The notes under the pieces were generated by a model. It had not been told where the DNA came from and did not search any database. It saw only the letters and a program-made list of their open reading frames with translations. A DNA stretch of 64,000 bases from Nymphaea colorata (lineage: Eukaryota; Streptophyta; Magnoliopsida; Nymphaeales; Nymphaeaceae): positions 14,585,289 through 14,649,288 of the forward strand of contig NC_045146.1 of assembly GCF_008831285.2 (NCBI RefSeq). The letters run 5' to 3'. Position 1 is the first letter of the stretch. The number at the start of each line of letters is the position of its first letter. Shown here one piece after another: positions 61,042-64,000 of the stretch. The position numbers and the translations under genes are program-made.

Positions 61042-61104
61042 CCTGCAAGTAAGTAATTATTTGATGAAAACTTGCAAGTAAGTAATTATTTGATGAAAAC
61101 TTGA
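61042..61104. repeat. Two-copy 31-bp tandem repeat
   Basis: The unit ttgcaagtaagtaattattt followed by gatgaaaac occurs twice in a row, immediately before a TA microsatellite at 61,121-61,154. Confidence 0.85.
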
Positions 61105-61115
61105 AAGGGACTGAG

Positions 61116-61155
<40 letters not shown>

Positions 61156-61381
61156 CACTACAAATACAACACTTGCATATATGCTTTTGCAAGAAAAAAA
61201 AAAAGACCAGTTCCACATGTGTCTTGAAATTTGCGTTTGGGTGATAATAAAAAAGTTTAATTTATTTATCACAAACTCAATTTTTGATTTGAGTTCTTGC
61301 GACTGTCCGTACTTGCTGCTCAAACATCCAAAATTATATTTTGCAAATATTGGAACCATTGTTGAAATGGAGTTATATTTT

Positions 61382-61513
61382 CGGTGTCAAAGAACAGTAA
61401 CGCAGTGTTTCGTGAAACATTAGAATGCAACCATGAATCTGCTGTGTATTATATGTATTTGGAAGAAATTCATGAACCAACATGTTAGTGTTCCCGTTGT
61501 CAAATGCCACCCA
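61382..61513. mobile_element. Remnant of the 32-kb MITE family
   Basis: The right end, on the other strand, reads GGGTGGCATTTGACAACGGG then AACACTAACATG, resembling the GGGTACCCGACAATAGGAAC / ACTAAYAC end at 33,015. The inner attcatgaaccaacatgttag also matches the family. The left end is degraded. Confidence 0.4.
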
Positions 61514-64000
61514 TGAGCAGAGAGAGATCTGTGGATTGGAAGTTCTAATAATAAAGAAGCGTGAACTATGGTGCTTGTACTAAAGACCATAGCCTGTTAG
61601 ATTAATTAATCCTTTCAACTACTGCAGAATAATAAGAAAAAAAAAATGCTGGACGCTATTCTCTCATGTTTGAGTGAGTTTCGTGAGAAATCTAATCGTC
61701 TAGTACGCAATGAACCTGCCAAGCTTCATTTTTCTCGTTACATTTAGAAAGAACTATCATGCATCTTACCATGTTTCTTAGGATGAGAACAATGCATCCA
61801 AAGGATATGTAGTCTAAGAACATAATGTTCCTTCTATCAAACACCATAGTAAGTGGTGGTCCATATCTTTAATAGGTCGTTTTTGTTCTTTTAACAAAAA
61901 AAAAAAAAAGAGACAGAATGTCCTGAAAACTACGTCGATTGTTCCAACTGTACAGTTCAAAACTTAAAAAAATCAGTGAGGTGAAAATCTTATAAAAACT
62001 AGAAAGAAGCTAGCTAGCAAATAATTATACATTTGCTTATTTTCCATACTTTTTTAATTTATCCCTTTCAAGCATCTCATGTTTGGTGGCATGATTCCTA
62101 ACATTGAAGAGCCTTGTGTGCATTTTGAGGCCCCACACAGTGAAGGATGAGAAGGATTTGGATGCCCTGATTTATTTTTTATTTTGATTCTGCACAGCCA
62201 CCTCCTTTTGGCCATATTTTAATATAAACATAATATTTTTTGTATAAAGAATGCCGGTTTGGCTGATAATTTTGCAAATAAATAAGGCTTTGCTTCTACA
62301 ACCACTGACCTTTATCTAAAACATTCAAGTGTAGTTCCAAAAGAAATGTAATATCATGGCTTTCTCTAATTTATCAATGACAAACCAAAATCAGGAGAAT
62401 GCTGAGAAACACAAATTTTTGTATTTTCACAATTGAAATCAAATGATGACTTCTATAATTTACATCTAACTTTAGAAAAATAAATGTATACCACATCACC
62501 GTTACTTAAAATAAAAAAAAAAAATAGAAGCAGTATATCTAGAATATAGCTGAAACGCTAGGCTTTTGAATAAAATAAACTATCAATTTTTTAAGTGTTC
62601 TTTGGCGGAAAAAGGAGCGCCTTCTCCGGCTACTTTTCTCCACGACTGCAGGGTTTCGTTGACAGCTATGCGGGCGCGCGGGTATCTTTCCTTTCATTCT
62701 ACCCGGCGATCGCTCGCTCGCCGGCCGAACAGAAAAGAAAATCAAGTTCATTACAATTTTATCAGGATTCTAAGCAAATTAAGAACAAAAATCCCTTTTC
62801 AATGAGATTGGGGGCCCCTACTGCCGAACTGATCAGCGGTGGTGTGGAGGAAAACACAGCTCGCATTTGCTCTGGTTTCTTATGCAGCCCTCTGCTGAAA
62901 AGTTGCTACGTCATTAAAAAAGAAAACCGGGAGAGAAAAGAAATCGAATGGAAGGCGGTGGTCCATTTTGGGAGGGGCGGTGGCCGTAGAATGGGGCGGA
63001 TCACGGCCCTCCAGTTGCGCTTCATTTATTACCAGAGGGTAGGGAGGCATACAGAAATTGACAGGACGAGGAACCAATGGGTGGTAGGCAAACCGGACAC
63101 AACCTTGTCATCCATGGCTTTCTTCCCAACCAGTCAGACAAATATTGCAACCACAGTATGAACCTGTCATAAATATTTGGCCGGTGGACTTTCCGGCGAC
63201 CGCCGCTTCCCCCCTTGGCCGTCAAATCTTGACTTCATATACGAAATCCGAAAACCCAAATTTATATGTGTTGCGTAAGTTTGATTTTATGGCCTCCCAT
63301 TTTTAAAGACATTTGATTTGCATAATATTTTTAGTAGTTTTTGGTATGAAAGTATATTTAAATAGTTATATTTGTATCATTACAAATGGCCGTTTAACTT
63401 TTGATTTATTACATTTTCGTCCTTAATTTAATTTCAAGCATTTCTCTCTTTCATTTTCTCCCTTTCCAGTTCAAGTTTTTTTTATTTTTTATTTTTTATT
63501 TTTTAAGGGTGATTAGTTCATTCAGAAACACCACTGACCCCTCCTTTATGTCCACCCTCTTAAGTTCAAGGAACATGCTTTGTGATTCATAAAAACACGA
63601 GTCTTTAGAAAAGTCGAACCACCTTGTTGCCCAATACGCTACCACCTCTCATGGTGTGATATATCAACAAATTATTTTAATGAAAATGATTTTGAAATTA
63701 CAAATTCCTATGTGCTTCTAAAATAATTTTGTTGATCATGTATAAACAAATCTTTGAGTAAACTTTCACAAAAAAAAAAATAGTTTTCAGAATTCAAAAA
63801 AAATAGAAGTTTTAGCTTCTTATTGGTTAAAAAATTAAGAAAACTCGCCTAACTAAAGAAGTTGGTGACTTGTTTCACTTAATATTATTTCCACAATAAC
63901 TTTGAAAGGGGAAAGGATTCACCCGACCAACTTTGGTGGAGGTAAAACCTTACCCATTCCCTTTGTTCATAAAGGTCAGATATGCTTCAGAGCTTAGGTG

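Larger units (their letters stand above)
59707..64000. other. Intergenic, right end of the window
   Basis: No recognised gene. It holds a 31-bp direct repeat at about 61,042-61,104, a TA repeat at 61,121-61,154, MITE-like remnants around 61,382-61,513 and 61,640-61,860, and a GC-richer stretch at 62,590-63,225 where a 188-aa plus-strand frame is open (62,595-63,161) but shows no domain. 63,250-64,000 is AT-rich with poly-T and poly-A tracts. Confidence 0.5.

Noticed and set aside
62595-63161. 188-aa plus-strand frame near the right end as a gene
   Set aside because: No family resemblance and no codon or domain pattern; the region is only locally GC-rich and also has minus-strand frames.

Overview
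This is plant nuclear DNA, almost certainly from a flowering plant. Genes have many GT..AG introns, intergenic DNA is AT-rich with long TA, GA and CT microsatellites and small transposon remnants, and the recognisable proteins are plant families (a GRAS regulator, a brassinosteroid P450, plant-type succinate dehydrogenase, an NFD6-like organelle protein). Several coding exons (GRAS gene, P450, SDH1 exons 1-2) are GC-rich islands in AT-rich surroundings. I cannot name the species; no bacterial, viral, plastid or rRNA sequence was recognised.

Layout: 1-2,527, 3' end of an unrecognised + strand gene. 4,274-7,509 (+), small NFD6-like mitochondrial/plastid protein with a 20-nt last coding exon. 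9,297-13,115 (-), Sec14/CRAL-TRIO lipid-transfer protein in five exons, with probable 5' UTR exons up to about 15,700. 15,750-26,000, gene-poor, with tandem duplications, MITE-like elements and microsatellites. 26,454-28,386 (+), small hydrophilic, probably seed-maturation gene behind three repeated ACGTGT (ABRE-like) units. 28,400-34,600, no recognised gene; two MITE-like elements and one GC-rich island. 34,622-36,715 (-), single-exon GRAS gene of the SCL4/SCL7 type. 37,000-43,000, promoter and spacer with one weak candidate small gene. 43,038-50,934 (-), SDH1 in 16 exons, all splice phases resolved. 51,000-55,900, spacer with repeat remnants. 55,945-59,443 (-), CYP90B1/DWF4 in eight exons. 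59,500-64,000, spacer.

The genes do not form a pathway. SDH1 and probably the NFD6-like protein act in mitochondria, DWF4 catalyses the C-22 hydroxylation of brassinosteroid synthesis in the ER, SCL4/7 is a nuclear regulator, and the Sec14 protein binds lipids. The most informative point is the order seed gene - SCL4/7 - SDH1 - DWF4: as I recall the Arabidopsis map, SCL4 lies beside SDH1-1 on chromosome 5 and SCL7 beside DWF4 on chromosome 3, so this window appears to hold the unsplit arrangement from which both Arabidopsis neighbourhoods came.
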